Assembly: GCA_021613335.1 (NCBI GenBank)
Contig: JAJTWR010000269.1
Location: 1,222,501 to 1,286,500 of the forward strand
DNA: 64,000 nucleotides
DNA from: Whitmania pigra
Lineage: Eukaryota > Annelida > Clitellata > Hirudinida > Haemopidae
Direction: 5' to 3'
In this document: one piece after another, positions 14,029 through 27,719 of the stretch
Numbering within the stretch: the stretch's first letter is position 1
How the letters are laid out: each line of letters opens with the position of its first letter
Notes under the pieces: generated by a model
Told to the model about the DNA's origin: nothing
Databases searched by the model: none
What the model saw: the letters and a program-made list of their open reading frames with translations, nothing else
Position numbers and translations under genes: made by a program

Positions 14029-15329
14029 ATAATGATGATGATAATAAAAATAATAATAATAATCATCATCATCATCACCATCATCAAAATAACGCATAAA
14101 AACTTTAACAATTTTTAATTCTTTTTTAGCAGCAAGGCATGTCCAAAATTTAGAAATGGATTCAGATTTTATTAATTTATAATCGGCAGGTGTTGCAACG
14201 AGGTTGAAATCTTTGACATTCTCCATATGTTGCAAAGGTCCACTCTTGTTCTCCTCTCTGCCGTCGTCCCTTGTTTCTCTAAACAGTTCCTCACTATTTA
14301 AATCCCATCTTAAAAAACACATTCTATCCACCTGTTGAACCTGTTATCCACATTTCCACCTTATCATTCATTTTATTATCCTGGTTTTTTCCTCGTTGAT
14401 TACATCGCTTATTCATTATTCCGATTATTCATCGTCTCTCAGTTGTTGCCATTAATTTTCACCTGTCGTTACCATTAGAAATTTATATATATGCAAAGAC
14501 CCTTTCAAACGCCCCTTTAAATTTGTCAAATTGAAACAACCTATCCCCTAGACGGGAATTAATTCCCTTGGGATAGTTCATTAATGAATTTGTGAATCTT
14601 TTTTTGGTGTGATTTTTTTTTTGGCTATTTGAATATAGTTTTTTGAAAATAAACGAATTCAAACCTGAAAAAAAAAATTTAATTTTTCAAATCATTTCCT
14701 CAAACATATTTTCATCTTTTATTATCCCACAGTAAATTATCTCGTCAAAAAGTTATATTTTAAATTATTTGGGAATATTCATGTGACAATATAATATTGA
14801 AATATTGTGCATGGTAAAATTGCTTTTGAATTCAATAATTGTCTGCTCTGATAGAAATTTTAGCTTCCTTATTGGTCGCCTCTTGTAATTACGTAATTAT
14901 TATCTCGCATGCTCAACTTAATTATGATATCTCCAAAAAGCTGTGCTTAAAATACCATTTTAAAAAATAAATGAATAAATTAGTAAACATGCGCTAAAAA
15001 AAACCCCGGTATTTTTCGAACAAAATAAATACATCTTTATTAAAAGTTCAACAACCATTAAGAAAACAGTAGCAGGAAATGTGAGCGTAGAAAAATTACT
15101 TGAAGTCTTTAAAAGTGGATTCTCAGAAACAGTGTAAACGATTCAGTTTGCTAAATGTTAAAGGAACAGCAATTAAATAAAAATATTTAATTATTTTGTT
15201 TGACTCATTTCGTCAGTTTGAACACTTAGCTTTGTCATAAGAACGTGTTTCACAATCCTTCATCTGTAATTGTTCTAGCATGAAGCAATTAATTTTAATA
15301 CAGAAATTCACAGCAGTTGAAAAGGCTTT
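12850..15329. other. Intergenic region with microsatellites
   Basis: GAT-type repeats lie at about 13,083-13,175 and AAT/ATC repeats at 14,005-14,088. An open minus-strand frame at 13942-14331 is mostly repeat. Nothing else is supported. The 3' end of the RPTP-A transcript probably reaches into the top of this region (AATAAA on the minus strand at 15036-15041). Confidence 0.6.
15036..15041 (-). terminator. Possible polyadenylation signal of RPTP-A
   Basis: AATAAA on the minus strand, about 290 bp past the RPTP-A stop codon. It is the nearest canonical hexamer I found. Confidence 0.35.
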
Positions 15330-16708
15330 CTAGCTATGACTTCCTTGTCTATAATCTCGAACAGTTTCTTGTATTGCGCCTGTCATTTTGAAAATAATTA
15401 CTTCAAAACTACCCCAAGTGATTGATGGAAAATAAGTTGTCATGACGGCAATTACCAGTGTGAAAATTGGTCCACGCGCTGCTTTGTGCAAGTCGAACAC
15501 TGTGTTGTAGATGCTCACTTCCTTGTATGACTCCATTTGTTCAAATAACTTGCAACAGGCAACATAAAATGATGCCAGTTTCATGTTGTCTCTATTGGTG
15601 AAACGAATTAATAAAAATAAATACATTTTATTACAAATGCATCAATGTAGTGCAAAAATTAATTGTCTTAATTAGAAGTTTATGCTTGCATTGATTTCAA
15701 TTACGTAATTAAACTCCCTTTAAACCAACCTGCTCACAGCAAACACCGATGGCATTGATCCATCAGTTGGATTATTATTTGGCACAAGATCAGCTTGAGC
15801 TTTAATTGCTTGAAATAACTCTTTGTTTAGAAAGTCCTTGCTGTTCACACACACTCTAATAACTCTGAACTGTCTTGATTGATTCTTTAGTCGAAAATAC
15901 AAAATAAAAAAGAAGATTAAAACAAAAAAGTAAATAAAAATAAGAGTTATTTGTATGTTTATTTGTTGCGCATTTCGGAGAACATGTGAAATTTATTAAG
16001 CAGTTAATTTTAAAATTGCATAATTACATTTAATAATTAAAGAGAAGCTTACATCAGTGCTGTTCTCGTAGATCAAATCTTGCGAAGTCGCTGTGACCGT
16101 ATCTACGCTGAGAATGCCCATCGGTAGGGTGCTTGCAAAATCCAACATGAACCTTTTGCATACGAGCGATTTGATGTTGTTTGGTAAGAAAGGCAGTTTG
16201 AAATCCTGATCAATTAATTGATTGTCTTAAGAGTAAAACATTGGATCTGGTTGTGACTTTCAATTAAGTTGATGAGTTTTGGGACAATTACATAATGAGG
16301 AAAAATTTATTTTAACTTTTATTATTATTATTAGCAAAGATGATGAAACAATACTTTGATGTGATCGAGTAATACGATGACATTTGTACATTGCTCCAAG
16401 CACATTTCCCAGAATTGTTCAACGTCAGACTCTGAAGGAAATCTTGAAAATATGTATTTGTTTGGAGGGATGACACTCTGGAAAAAGTCAACATCATTAT
16501 TCACATTACAATGTCTCATTGTGGTGAACGAATGTAATTTCAACTCACATCAGCAGAGCAAACCACCCATTTATCAGATTGCGTTGTTAATTCCTTTGAT
16601 GTCGAAATATCTGATAGATATTATTTTAATAATAAATTATCGTTATGTTAATTGTTAGTAACTTCGGATCTCACTTTTAATCTCTTCAGAAGTGGCTTTA
16701 ATAAGATT
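15330..16708 (-). other. Degenerate D2 phosphatase domain of RPTP-A
   Basis: Exons 16675-16708, 16549-16610, 16355-16477, 16053-16205, 15730-15884 and 15330-15591 match the D2 layout (for example [18 protein letters not shown] in place of the FW-M-x-x-x-x-x-IVML block). In the phosphate-binding loop region the catalytic Cys position reads Val and the Arg position reads Lys, by my alignment of the [12 protein letters not shown] segment. D2 is therefore predicted to be catalytically dead, which is common for D2 domains of this family and usually means a regulatory or scaffolding role. Confidence 0.7.
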
Positions 16709-18863
16709 CTAGATAAAAATATCACTTGTTTAATTAAGTACACAAATGCATAACTGTACAATGAGATCGCAGCATGATTTAGCTATTGTCTATTACTAAA
16801 TGACCTGGTGATGCAAACTGGGCAAAGTATTTTATTTGAAACCAAATATGGAATTACATATTAATAAAATCTAATATTGCATTAGGTTAAGTTATTATTC
16901 AGAAAAATTCATTACTTCAAATTCTTGGACGATTTTTGACTTTCCATCCTTGTTGATCTTGTACATTTCCAAATATCTTTTATGAAAAGTTGGAATTGGA
17001 ATGTAAACAGTTCCCTCTTCAAACGCCAATTTCAATGCGAAGTAAATGAAATCATATTGAACCTGAGTAATAATTGAGTTGTCCGATTATTAGCAGTGTT
17101 AATACATGTGGCTAATTGTTCAACCAGGCCAAAAATTAAGAAACAATTTAACAATACTGTGCAATAATACGATTACGAAATAAATGGTTTTTAATAATTT
17201 AATAACTATTGGCAATGAAAGTATTACAAATAAACAAGTGCAGTAAGTAGCAAAGTCAATAAAGATTGCTACGATTAAATAAATGTTTGTTATTGGTATT
17301 GAGGTTTCACCCATAAGTAACAGAAAATCAAAAGTTATTTTGAGTAGAATAATAATAACAGTTCTTAGAAGTAACAATAATTCTTAGCAAATTAAATTCT
17401 CGTAAGTTAAAGACATCATTTGGTTTCAATGATATTTATAATTAACAAAATTAAGATCACTTACTGCTGTTTGAACCATGTGTGGCCTTTGCCTTCTCAG
17501 TTGACTGACACACAACACAACATCAACGCTTCCTCTTGTTGCTGCTTCTTCCAACAAAACATCGATTGCTATGAAACAACCAGTTCTTCCTACTCCGGCA
17601 CTGTAAATTTCATTGTTTTTGATATTACTCTTCAACCAGATTTCGATGAATAATGATAAAATGTAATCTATTCAATCTAAAAGTAATTTAATAAAGCTAA
17701 ATACTAAAAGTTTATTTATAAACCTGCAGTGGACGAGAGTTTTCCTACTTTTATCCATCCATGCGCGGACATTGTTCCTGAACCTCAGAAATGATTGGAC
17801 GTCTGTCGGTACTCCATGGTCAGGCCAACCCAAGAACTGCCACTGCGTCACAATCCTTGTGGAGTTGTCATCCTAAAATTTTTTATTCTTTATTGTATTA
17901 ATAATTAATTATTAATTATGCAAATTAATTTTGGTTAATAATTTTGATTGATGTATTTCATAGGGTGTGATTTAACCTTTTTGACAACTTTGAGATCTCT
18001 TCTCACAAATTTCTCCCAAATAACGAGCGACGAATGTGTAACTGAAATGTTACCAAATTCTATGGTGCTTCCTTCTGACTCTGGCCAGTACAAGAAACAT
18101 TTATCCTGTTAAAATTAATTTATCATTTAAAGATTAAAATTTTCTTGGCGTTCTTTCAACCTCCTAACTTTATCAAATTCATAACAAATCTTAAATACTA
18201 GCAAAAAGTTAACTTTATTTTATATTTTAATTCAAATTGTTGTCAATAAAAATCATTCTAAGAGAATCCAACCTTATTGTTTTCAACTAATTGCGTCAAC
18301 ATGACGATATTGTTGACATTCTCTCCAGTTATCATCCTCCAAAAGTCGTTCACAGTTTGGTCTGTGGGACCTGAGAATAAAAGAGGTATAATTCAAAATA
18401 ACAAAATAATTTGTTTTTTTATTTATTTAAGAAGTTAATTCAAAACTCCGTAAGATAACGTCATATTAAAAAACATTTATATCCTAAAATGAAATCAAAA
18501 TTGCAAATGTCTTAGTTACCTTGGGCTGCGATGATAGGTACGGTATTTTCGAAATCCTGATAAAATTATGACTAATAAGAAATCATTTTAAAATAATAAC
18601 TTTTTATACTGTAATAATTACTCTCCATTATGAAATATGAAAAGGGTGTATTCATTTTACCAAGTTGTTTAATAAATATTACAAAAATAACGCAATACAT
18701 AGTATAACAAATAGAATTATGGAAATACCATTTAAGGCATGGTAAACTTGCCGTAATATGGCTGGCATTAATGTAATCTGAAAACTTTTCTCCTGTATTT
18801 GATAAAATGACTCTCGTGTGATCATCTGTAATTCAGTATGAATAATAATTTAATAATTAACAT

Positions 18864-18900
<37 letters not shown>

Positions 18901-21900
18901 ATTATTATTATTATTATTAATATTATTATTATTATTATTAATATTATTATTATTATTTCAGGCCGAATAGACATGACCTTACAACTATAGCAACGCATTC
19001 AGTGATTGCCCATTTACAGCAGTAAACAAACAACTTCAAAATAAATTCAGCTGTAGACCCTTAGTACTTAGTACATACTGTTTCTGTACAAAAAATCTGT
19101 AAGGTTTTTAAGAGTACTGCATATTTATTATATTATAATGTTGTACACTAGTTGTTGTAGAAGTTGTAATTTGTAGAAATTGTAATTTGTAAGTTGTAAT
19201 TTGTACCAACATGGAAAAATGTTCTGGAAGCGATTCAAGGGTTTCAATTCTGGTTGCTGTGCGTAGGACGTTGACATTTCCATAACTTTCGGGATGGTCT
19301 GAAGTTTGATTTTAGAAGTCATTAGTTTTTAGATGCCATGCAATTTAAAAATAATGACGGCGCTGACTTATATGAGGAATAATTTTATGAACAATAGCGA
19401 TAGAGTGCTACAATTTAAAAAATTAATTGTTTCTATTTGAGGGGATGTTCAATTGACAAGGAAGTTTGATAAAGATAATTGGAACATTTGTTTGTTCTGA
19501 AGAAAATTAAATAACTTAATAATTTATACTACTTATGTAATTATATTACTTTTATGATTTAATATTTAGTTTTCATGAAATTCATATTTGACTTAATTGT
19601 TTTACTATACGAATACATTAATTATTTAGTAAATATAAAATATATGAACATTTAAAATTTAGTAACCTAGTAATTTTAGTAATCCCTAGTAATTATTATA
19701 ATCATACAGTGCCGCAATATTTAAAGTGACTAAAATAATGCCAAATAAATGTCGTCTGAGGATAAATTCTAATTATTCATAATAATAATCATAACAATAA
19801 CAATAATAAACATATTAGTAATTCCAAGCAACATTGATTTGAATGCATGCAGTTATATAGAATGCAAACAATTAAGCAATGTTTTATCGTGGATCAAAAG
19901 TAGAAAATAAAAATCAGTGAAAACATTTACAAACTTTGAATTCGATTTCAAATCCACTGCTGTCCTTCTCTGAAACTGTCCTTATGTGGGCACTTAAATC
20001 TTCTGTCTTGATTCTTGTTGCGCTCTGTTTTGGATCCACGTTGTTGTAAATCACTTCTATTGATAATAATAACTTTTTAATTTTATAAGAAATAATAACT
20101 TTTTGTATCAATAATAATAATTGTTTTCATTAAAATTTGATTCTTATTAATAGAAAGAGTAAGGCAACAATTACCAGGAGTTGTGGGAGTTGGTTTTGTG
20201 GTATTGCTCAATTCGAGGACTTTAGGGTTCACATTTTCTTTACATTTTCTGCTTTGCCTTCTTTAGAATAATAATTTTAAAATAAAAAATTGTAAATTAA
20301 CAAAGAAAAATTTTAATACCTTTTCCATAGCAAAACAAACAGAGTTCCAAGCAGTATCAATAATAACGTTACAAAAAACCCTGCCACTATTTTGCCAGCA
20401 TTTGAATGAGCTAAGTTGAAGTTTATGTTTGGTATTTAATTGATTAATTTTAAAATATTAATATTTATAGAAAAGTTTATACATTGTTAAACGATGAAAA
20501 ATTATTTATTAATTAAAGTAGACATTAAGTTAACCTTTGCATAAAAGCACATCATCTTCTTCAACTAAATAATATCCATCGGCACATAGAAATTTTACAC
20601 TTCCTATTGAATTGATGCAAATTAAATTTTCGGTAAAATTTCGAATTTCGCATTCATTTACATCTGAAAAAGTTAAATTTAATGTGAAATAAGTATGATC
20701 ATCTTTTATTTTTATTCAAAAATTTTATGTCAAATTTAGTCAAAAAAATATAAATTGTAAATTAGACTTTCAATTGAGTTTTTGTGTTCTAATCGCTTCC
20801 ATTAAACGGTAAGATCAACAGCTACTTATATCCGGTGTGTGCATTCAACCTATTCAGCAATCAGGTTGGTGCAGGAGTGATAGGTTCCTAAAGGAACTAC
20901 TCAAAGTGTTTCTTTGACACAAATCGTGTCGTAGAAGTATGTGATTCATTATTCTATGAAATCGTGAACTCTACCACCTATACTTGCTTAAATGAATAAT
21001 TGTTTAGGTTGACTTTGAAATAAAAAAAAAATAACGTTATAACGCACTTCAAATGGTATTTATAGGTTTTTTCCAGACAGTAGTAACTACAATAACACTA
21101 CTTACTACACATAAATAAAGTTTCCCATTTGCTACATCTACTTTTCAAACTCTTTTCTATTCTGTGGTCCAAGATTATATTCTTTAATTCCTTTATCAAT
21201 AAAAGATCAATCTTTATCCGTTTCCTAAAGGCCTACCCTTGAGTTATTTTATTTTAAGTTGTCTTATCCTATTAGTTGTGGCTTATTGTTCTACTTAGTT
21301 AAATACAATTTTTTGTAATCAAAAAAAAACGTTGTTAAAAAGTTAACCTTCACAAACACCACTTTTAATTGCAAATCCTTCCCGGCATCGAAGTTCGTAT
21401 GATCCATATGTATTAATACATTCCGTTGACGTTTTATTGAAAACAACTCTTTCACATTCATTTATATCTGTTCAGTTGTAATTTTTTTCAAGTTAATGGA
21501 AAATTAGCAATCATTCATTATGCAATATTCCGTACCATAAATACCATCGCCTTAAGCCTAGAATTAATTTTTATTCAATAAAACTGAACTAAAATAATGC
21601 CACATTAAAGCTTTTATTAGTAACCTGAAATAAATAAGTATACTTACGCTTGTGGCACTACACATATTCATTTATTATTATTATTTATTATTATTAATTA
21701 TTATTATTATTATTGACCTTTTTTAAGAAAAAGGGAAAAAAACATTCAATTACATGTTATATATTTAATCACTCAATATAATTTAATAAATTTAAATTAT
21801 AAACATATTTAAAATAATTTTCATTAATATTTATAAATACAAATTTAATAAAACTAACCTCTGCAGCTTTTATTATTCACAGGTATGCTTTCGTAACCAT

Positions 21901-24900
21901 CGAGACAATGACATACAAAACCCCCATCGATGTTTTCACATGTTGTGGTTTGTTTGTCACAATCATGTTTATTCATTGAGCACTCATCAAAGTCTGGGTA
22001 CAATTTTCAATTCTTATTTGTAATGATGTAAGGAATAATTACATATGATCAAATATGGTTAAAATAACCACGCTAACCTGAGCATTTGGATTCACTTAAT
22101 CTTGAATATCCATCTTTGCAGTGACACAAATAACTCCCCTGGTTATTTTGACAGTTTGTTGATTTTTTATCACAACTATTTTTTGAACATTCGTCGATGT
22201 CTTTGAATTAAATGAATATTCTTATTAACATGTTAAGATGAATATTAACGTTCTAAAAATGTACCTTTGCAGGATGTATTGTTGGAGCTGATTTTCTCAA
22301 ATCCAGCTTTGCAATCACAACGAAAGTTTCTTTTAACATTTGTGCATATTGTTGTTGAAAGATCACAGTTGTGAGAGTTTAGTAAGCATTCGTCAACATC
22401 TGTGATATCAATATTGTATTGTATAATTGATAAATAATTATTTCTAGTTATTAATTATTTGAAATTATTAACTGAATATTGCTGTGTAATTGCTACTTAG
22501 CATTGATTAACAATAAATATTAATCTATGAAATTAATGTATGACAAAATCTACACTGACATTAACAAAGATAAAATAAAATTTTGAATATATTAGTAATT
22601 AAACAGTAAAAATAAACTTAATGTTTAATTATAACAGAACCTACAGAATGTTATTTGATTTTTTACTTAAATAACATTAAATTACCTGAACAGCTGGTGT
22701 GATTAAATGGTTTAAAACCAGGTTTACAATTGCATTTAAAACTGCCAACCATATTTTCACAGGTTGTCGACGAAGCATCACATTGATTTTGAAAACATTC
22801 ATCGATGTCTGTATATTACAAATTAATTAAATGATATCATTTTTATTCATTTATTTTAAATACCACTTCTACAATAAAATTAAATATTCATAAATATTAA
22901 CAATCATGAAATATTGAATTATTAAAATTAAAAGAAACAAAAAAGCACTTTAAATTTATCCTTAATTCCTTTATGAATTATAATGACACTATTAACAATA
23001 ATAACGTTGCTTAATGATTATAATTATAACTTAACATTATTATATTAATATAATGCAATACACATTAGGTCATGATGAAGCTTCTTAAATACACTACCAT
23101 TTCAATAGCACCCCAAAGTCGCTTCCCGATGGTGCAGGGTGGGTTTCGAATTATTCGCTAATTTATTTTCAAATTTATGTAAAACATTAACTGCATTAAC
23201 ATTAATTATATTTTTAAATGCTATTTTTTTAATATTATAATGGTGAAAATGTTTTTTAAAAATACTTTAAAATATATTTGTTTAATTAAATTAAATTAAA
23301 GGAATATTTAAATAAAACAAAATGTAATCAATTTATATCACTACTTGATATGCTTACCCACACATCCGAGGAAATATGAATAATGTCTTTGATATCCAAC
23401 ATTACAATCACAGACGTAAGAACCATCTGTGTTACGACAAGTTGAAGTTCCTGAGTCACATAAACTTGTGTCTTTGCATTCATCAATGTCTGAAGTAATT
23501 AGAGCATAATGAAATTTTCACAAAACTTTAAAGTACATAGACTAAGACTGCAATTTTTTTGTAAATGGTAATTCAAACCATTATTACAAAATTTATAACT
23601 AAAAAATGCAATTAATATTTATAATCTACAAACCTTTGCATTTATATGGATCACTGTGATCCTGTTGATATCCTTTCTTACATTGACAATTGTAAGAACC
23701 ATCAGTGTTAAAACAAGTAGTACTGGTGATATTACATTTATGTTTGTTATTTCTGCACTCGTCGTAATCTGAAATATGATAGCAGACAAAATATAAATGC
23801 GTCGCAATTGCATTAATATCAATTAAAGAGCTCTTACCAACACATTTAACATTATAATGAGAATTCACATATCCTTCTCTGCACGAACAAGTGTAACTTC
23901 CAACATTGTTAATACATGAAGATGTCGTTGTATTGCAGGAATGGCTTGTTATGCATTCATCAATGTCTGCAAACATAAGAAATGTCGCAACAAAAGTAAA
24001 TATTGCATTTTTATTGCAATTAAACTAAATTTAATTCAATTTAATACATATATATATATACATATATATATATAACATACACATACATATAATATTACAA
24101 ATGACTTAACATATAATCACATTAACGAGGCTAACATCTAAAGGAATAATAGAGGTGTTATTAGTAATTACTCAAAATATTACAAATTTATTGAAATTAT
24201 TTAACATTAGCAAAATATTAGATATTCTATTTACCGCAAGTACTTACAATAACTTACCAATGCATTTAACAGCACTTTCATGTTGATATCCAGTTTTGCA
24301 ATTACAAACATAAGAACCAACATTGTTGCTGCAAATTGTGCTGCTCAAATCACATTGGTGTTTGTTACTATTGCACTCATCGACATCTGAATTAAAGTTA
24401 TTTTCAACAAATTTTGAAATAAAAGGATATCAAAAACATTAGATTTGAAATGAAAATTATATTTCATTCAAATAATTCAAATATAATCGTATTATTATTT
24501 AATTCGTCAAAATACTTATAAACAGACAACTAATTTTTATTTTTAAATATCTAATTAGAATTAATTTAAATTTCTAAATATAATACGCAATTATAACTAC
24601 GAACCATAGCAGTTAAAATACTGGTTTCCCCTGTGTTCGTAACCCTCATTGCACATGCAAGAATAACTACCGTCGAGGTTAGAACATGTTGAAATTGTTG
24701 TGTTGCAGGAATGATTGTTATTACGACATTCATCAATATCTGAAATATTTTGAACATTTAATCTTCTTTACTTTTTAAATAAATTGTGCAGATGTGAATA
24801 TATTTAGGAATAATTACATATATTTAGGAATAATTACATATATTTAGGAATAATTACATATATTTAGGAATAATTACATATATTTAGGAATAATTACATA

Positions 24901-27062
24901 TATTAATGAATAATTACATATATTAATGAATAAATCCTAATAGTTATATTAAATAACTCATTAGAATTGGTCATATAATTTATAGGTTGCCGCATAATAT
25001 AATAAAACATAAAATATTACAATTAACTGTTAAATAATTAGTTATATAAAGTACATATGACAAAGTAATATATTTAGAGAGGTGCTTGCATTTTGAAGTG
25101 AGGTTTGTTGTATTAATCGGATCATCTTTTAATTTATCAATGCAAGCCATGAGATTTTGGTGACGACTATGGATATTATGATATCATGATTATCCTTTAA
25201 TCTACTTTTTAAATAAAATGTAAGATGTGAATATATTTAGGACTAATTACATAAATTAATGAAGAAATCGCATTATTTAAAAGTTGTATATAAATTTCAT
25301 TTAATATTTTAAGACGAATAGAGCATAAAGCAAGAAGAACATCAAAATATAAATTATTACTTATATCTATAAATGAAGTTCATCATTAATAATGCAAAAA
25401 AACACAATTTATTCTTTTAGTTTATTTTTTTTTATAAAGAAGTATTTTAATTTCAAACATTACCAACCAGAGCAATTAGAATAAATATCCTCTTTAAAAA
25501 ATCCAACGTTACATTGACAACGTTTGTGCCAGACATTATTGACCAAAGCATGAGCACAAATCTCGTTAATTTCACAACCTTTGCAATCTGTTGAAATTGA
25601 ATGTTGCTAAAATATATATAATGATGATTTTTGAAATATTATTCATGAAATAACCATCAATGTAGGCTTCAACTTCGCAAATCGTTAGATGTTCTTTCGT
25701 TGGAAGTATTACAGCAAGATATCGATATCTGTCATGCGATTGACATGTTATCTCAATATTTTGAAGTCTTGCAACAGTTCCACATAACTGAAAATCCATC
25801 TCATCCGTTGGAAGCTTTTTGTTAGATAAATAAACACGAGCTTGCATAAGTCTTTCGGCTGTTAAAAAGTTGTAAATAAACTTAAACTTTCGGGAAATTG
25901 TGTTATTAATTCGCTTTAAAGAAGTTGTCTTTTCAAACCAGTTGCAATGTTGTTAATGTCTTCCCGATTTGTGATGATGACTTTGTTAATGTGTCTTTCT
26001 ACTTCAAGGTCAACATAAAACCATGGTTTCTCATCCATATTGGTGTGACTGCATGAACGACCATCGTTTACATTTGTATCGTTGTTTCCATCCACAGCAA
26101 GTGAAGCGTGTAATTCTTTGTAAGTTGAACTTTGCTTAGCCGGACGATTAAAGGCGACATTGACACCGTTCAAAAAGCGAGCTGTTATCAATTGTGATAA
26201 TTTATGTGAAGGATTGAAACCATATAACCTCTTTAAAAATGTTTTCCAACCAATGTCACATGTGTTCGTTGATCCTTTACGACATTTTGATAAGTAACAT
26301 TCGCCATTGCTTCTCATGCAAGGAACAGAGCTTTGACAATTGATACATGGTTTATTACAATTTTGACCATGTAATCCAACTGCGCAAACTGAGTTTTGCA
26401 ATATGTACATTTTATTTTTATTGAATTATTAAGAATCTTTTAAAATATCTACATCGTCAATCAAATGCGGTTATTTTATTTAAGAAATGTAAAAGCTTAA
26501 AAATAGTCCAAGATAATGAAAAATGCAAACCTGAATAAACACTGTAATGTTGTTCTCCTCCACAAAATTCATTTGTTGAGTCCTTGCAACGCTTCTGACA
26601 ATTACTTTCTTGAGTTGATATGCGAAAATTGTTTCCGCAATAACATTCATTGCCATTCTTTTGAAATATTATTAAATAAATAAATGCTATTAAAATAAAT
26701 TTAAATATGCATTAAATCTGACTTTTAAAGCTGCAAACGTGATTTGTCTATCTGTTTTACATTCCTCAATACACGATGTCACTGACGACTTATCCTTTTG
26801 AATAACATTTTGATAAAAATCTCCGTAGCAACCCAAGTAATGCCTAATTAGTTGACTATAACCTGGAAACAAAATGATATGAAATTATTGAAATAGTATC
26901 TAATTTGTAATTAATTGTAAATAGCTAATATGTTAATATAAGAATCCATATTTATAATACGACTATTAATTGCTAAAATAAATTAATTATTACGTGAAAC
27001 TCACCGTTTTTATTAAAATTAATTATTACGAAACAAGCAATATAGAAATGAAACTTCACCAT
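15330..27062 (-). CDS. Receptor protein tyrosine phosphatase with WSC, F5/8C and EGF ectodomain (RPTP-A)
   Basis: I can chain 35 coding exons with matching phases into about 1,466 residues. They run from ATG 27060-27062 to a TAG stop at 15330-15332. Signal peptide exon: 27005-27062. WSC domain: 26723-26862 and 26531-26657. Cysteine-rich module: 26251-26388. F5/8C (fucolectin-like): 25939-26181 and 25655-25858. EGF-like: 25468-25587, then 11 EGF exons between 24739 and 20535, each 120-135 bp in phase 1-1, mostly starting D-[IVF]-[DN]-E-C. Transmembrane helix: 20320-20410. Juxtamembrane: 20175-20260 and 19935-20056. Phosphatase D1: 19211-17465 plus 16916-17062, with WPDHGVP and [10 protein letters not shown], so catalytic Cys, Arg and the WPD Asp are present. 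D2: 16675-15330. It is a type I membrane phosphatase predicted to remove phosphotyrosine in response to an extracellular ligand, probably glycan or matrix. Small splice shifts are possible; the family assignment is secure. Confidence 0.9.
18752..18825 (-). other. RPTP-A exon ending in a GC splice donor
   Basis: This D1 exon (Y-D-H-T-R-V to A-S-H-I-T) must end at ACG followed by GCAAGT to keep the frame and match the paralogous exon of RPTP-C, which ends at ACG|GTACGT (59053). The intron is therefore of the GC-AG class. Confidence 0.75.
18855..18957. repeat. (ATT)n microsatellite in an RPTP-A intron
   Basis: Interrupted ATT trinucleotide run with periodic TTAATATT breaks. Confidence 0.9.
20820..21000. 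repeat. Possible interspersed repeat in an RPTP-A intron
   Basis: A GC-richer, non-coding block with a short palindrome (gttcctaaaggaac) inside a long intron between two EGF exons. Composition suggests an inserted element, but no termini or target duplication were found. Confidence 0.25.
23068..23155 (-). mobile_element. Diverged SINE fragment
   Basis: On the minus strand it matches the window's tRNA-derived SINE from the B-box-like ttcgaaaccca through ccctgcacc and on to the gtgct-nnn-aaatggt segment. It has many substitutions. It lies in the long intron between the fifth and sixth EGF exons of RPTP-A. Confidence 0.6.
24795..24930. repeat. 20-bp minisatellite in an RPTP-A intron
   Basis: Six to seven copies of the unit tatttaggaataattacata; a single diverged copy recurs near 25,230. 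Confidence 0.93.
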
Positions 27063-27073
27063 ATTGAGCAACT
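27063..27073 (-). promoter_or_regulatory. Splice-acceptor-like site just upstream of the RPTP-A start
   Basis: The minus strand reads tttttaattgcacag followed by 9 nt and then the ATG. It implies either a non-coding 5' exon or a trans-splice acceptor. Confidence 0.45.
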
Positions 27074-27547
27074 GTGCAATTAAAAACATGTGCTCATCTT
27101 TTAAATGCTTGAATCGAGGAAGTTAATTATAATTTCCCTTCGTTGGTAATGATAATAATAATGATGATGATAATGGTAGTGAATGTGGGAGTAATAATAA
27201 TAACAATAATTATAATAATAATATCAATTATCTTCATAATTTATAGTTTTTAAATATTTATTTATTAATTACGATAATAACTGTTGAGACAGCTGTCGTA
27301 ATGTTAAAATTGAAGCTGTAGACAATTATTACCGGTTTCAAAATGTTGCTTAAGTTTGCTTAATTTATACTATTACAATATTTTATTATCATATTTTCAT
27401 GAGACAAAAAAAGGTTTTATGAAATTAAAATGGATAAATTAGTTATTCAAATATGAGCAAACAACTCAAGCTTGGCTCAACCATTTTTTCATTATAAAGA
27501 CCTTGTAATGAATTGTTTCAGATTTTCCATAGTATTTTTCAAAATAA

Positions 27548-27665
27548 TTTGTTTTATTGTAAATTCATTTATATAGCGCCATATGAATAGAGTCAGAGGC
27601 GCTTCTTGTAACCATTTATATACCGCTCCATCCCAATGGCGCTGGCAGAACATTACAGCAAATGA
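27548..27665 (-). mobile_element. SINE copy (3' body)
   Basis: On the minus strand it carries the body shared with the copies near 47.0 and 57.6 kb: ccagcgcc-attggga, then agcggtatataaatggtt, acaagaagcgcctctgac and a closing gcgctatataaat. The tRNA-like head is missing or too decayed to see. Confidence 0.8.
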
Positions 27666-27719
27666 ATTCATGGACGCCATTTCTCACGTAACAATATAAA
27701 ACAACTTCGTATATTCGTC

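Larger units (their letters stand above)
20535..24739 (-). other. Array of 11 EGF-like exons in RPTP-A
   Basis: Exons: 24605-24739, 24258-24386, 23838-23966, 23634-23768, 23358-23489, 22686-22808, 22265-22399, 22078-22200, 21859-21993, 21348-21467 and 20535-20663. Each is a multiple of three in length with phase 1 at both ends, so repeats can be gained or lost without breaking the frame. Most carry the calcium-binding start D-x-D/N-E-C. The last two before the membrane have lost conserved cysteines, which suggests relaxed constraint next to the membrane. Confidence 0.88.

Noticed and set aside
16377..16658. 93-codon plus-strand frame over RPTP-A D2
   Set aside because: It is the complement of verified RPTP-A exons and introns.
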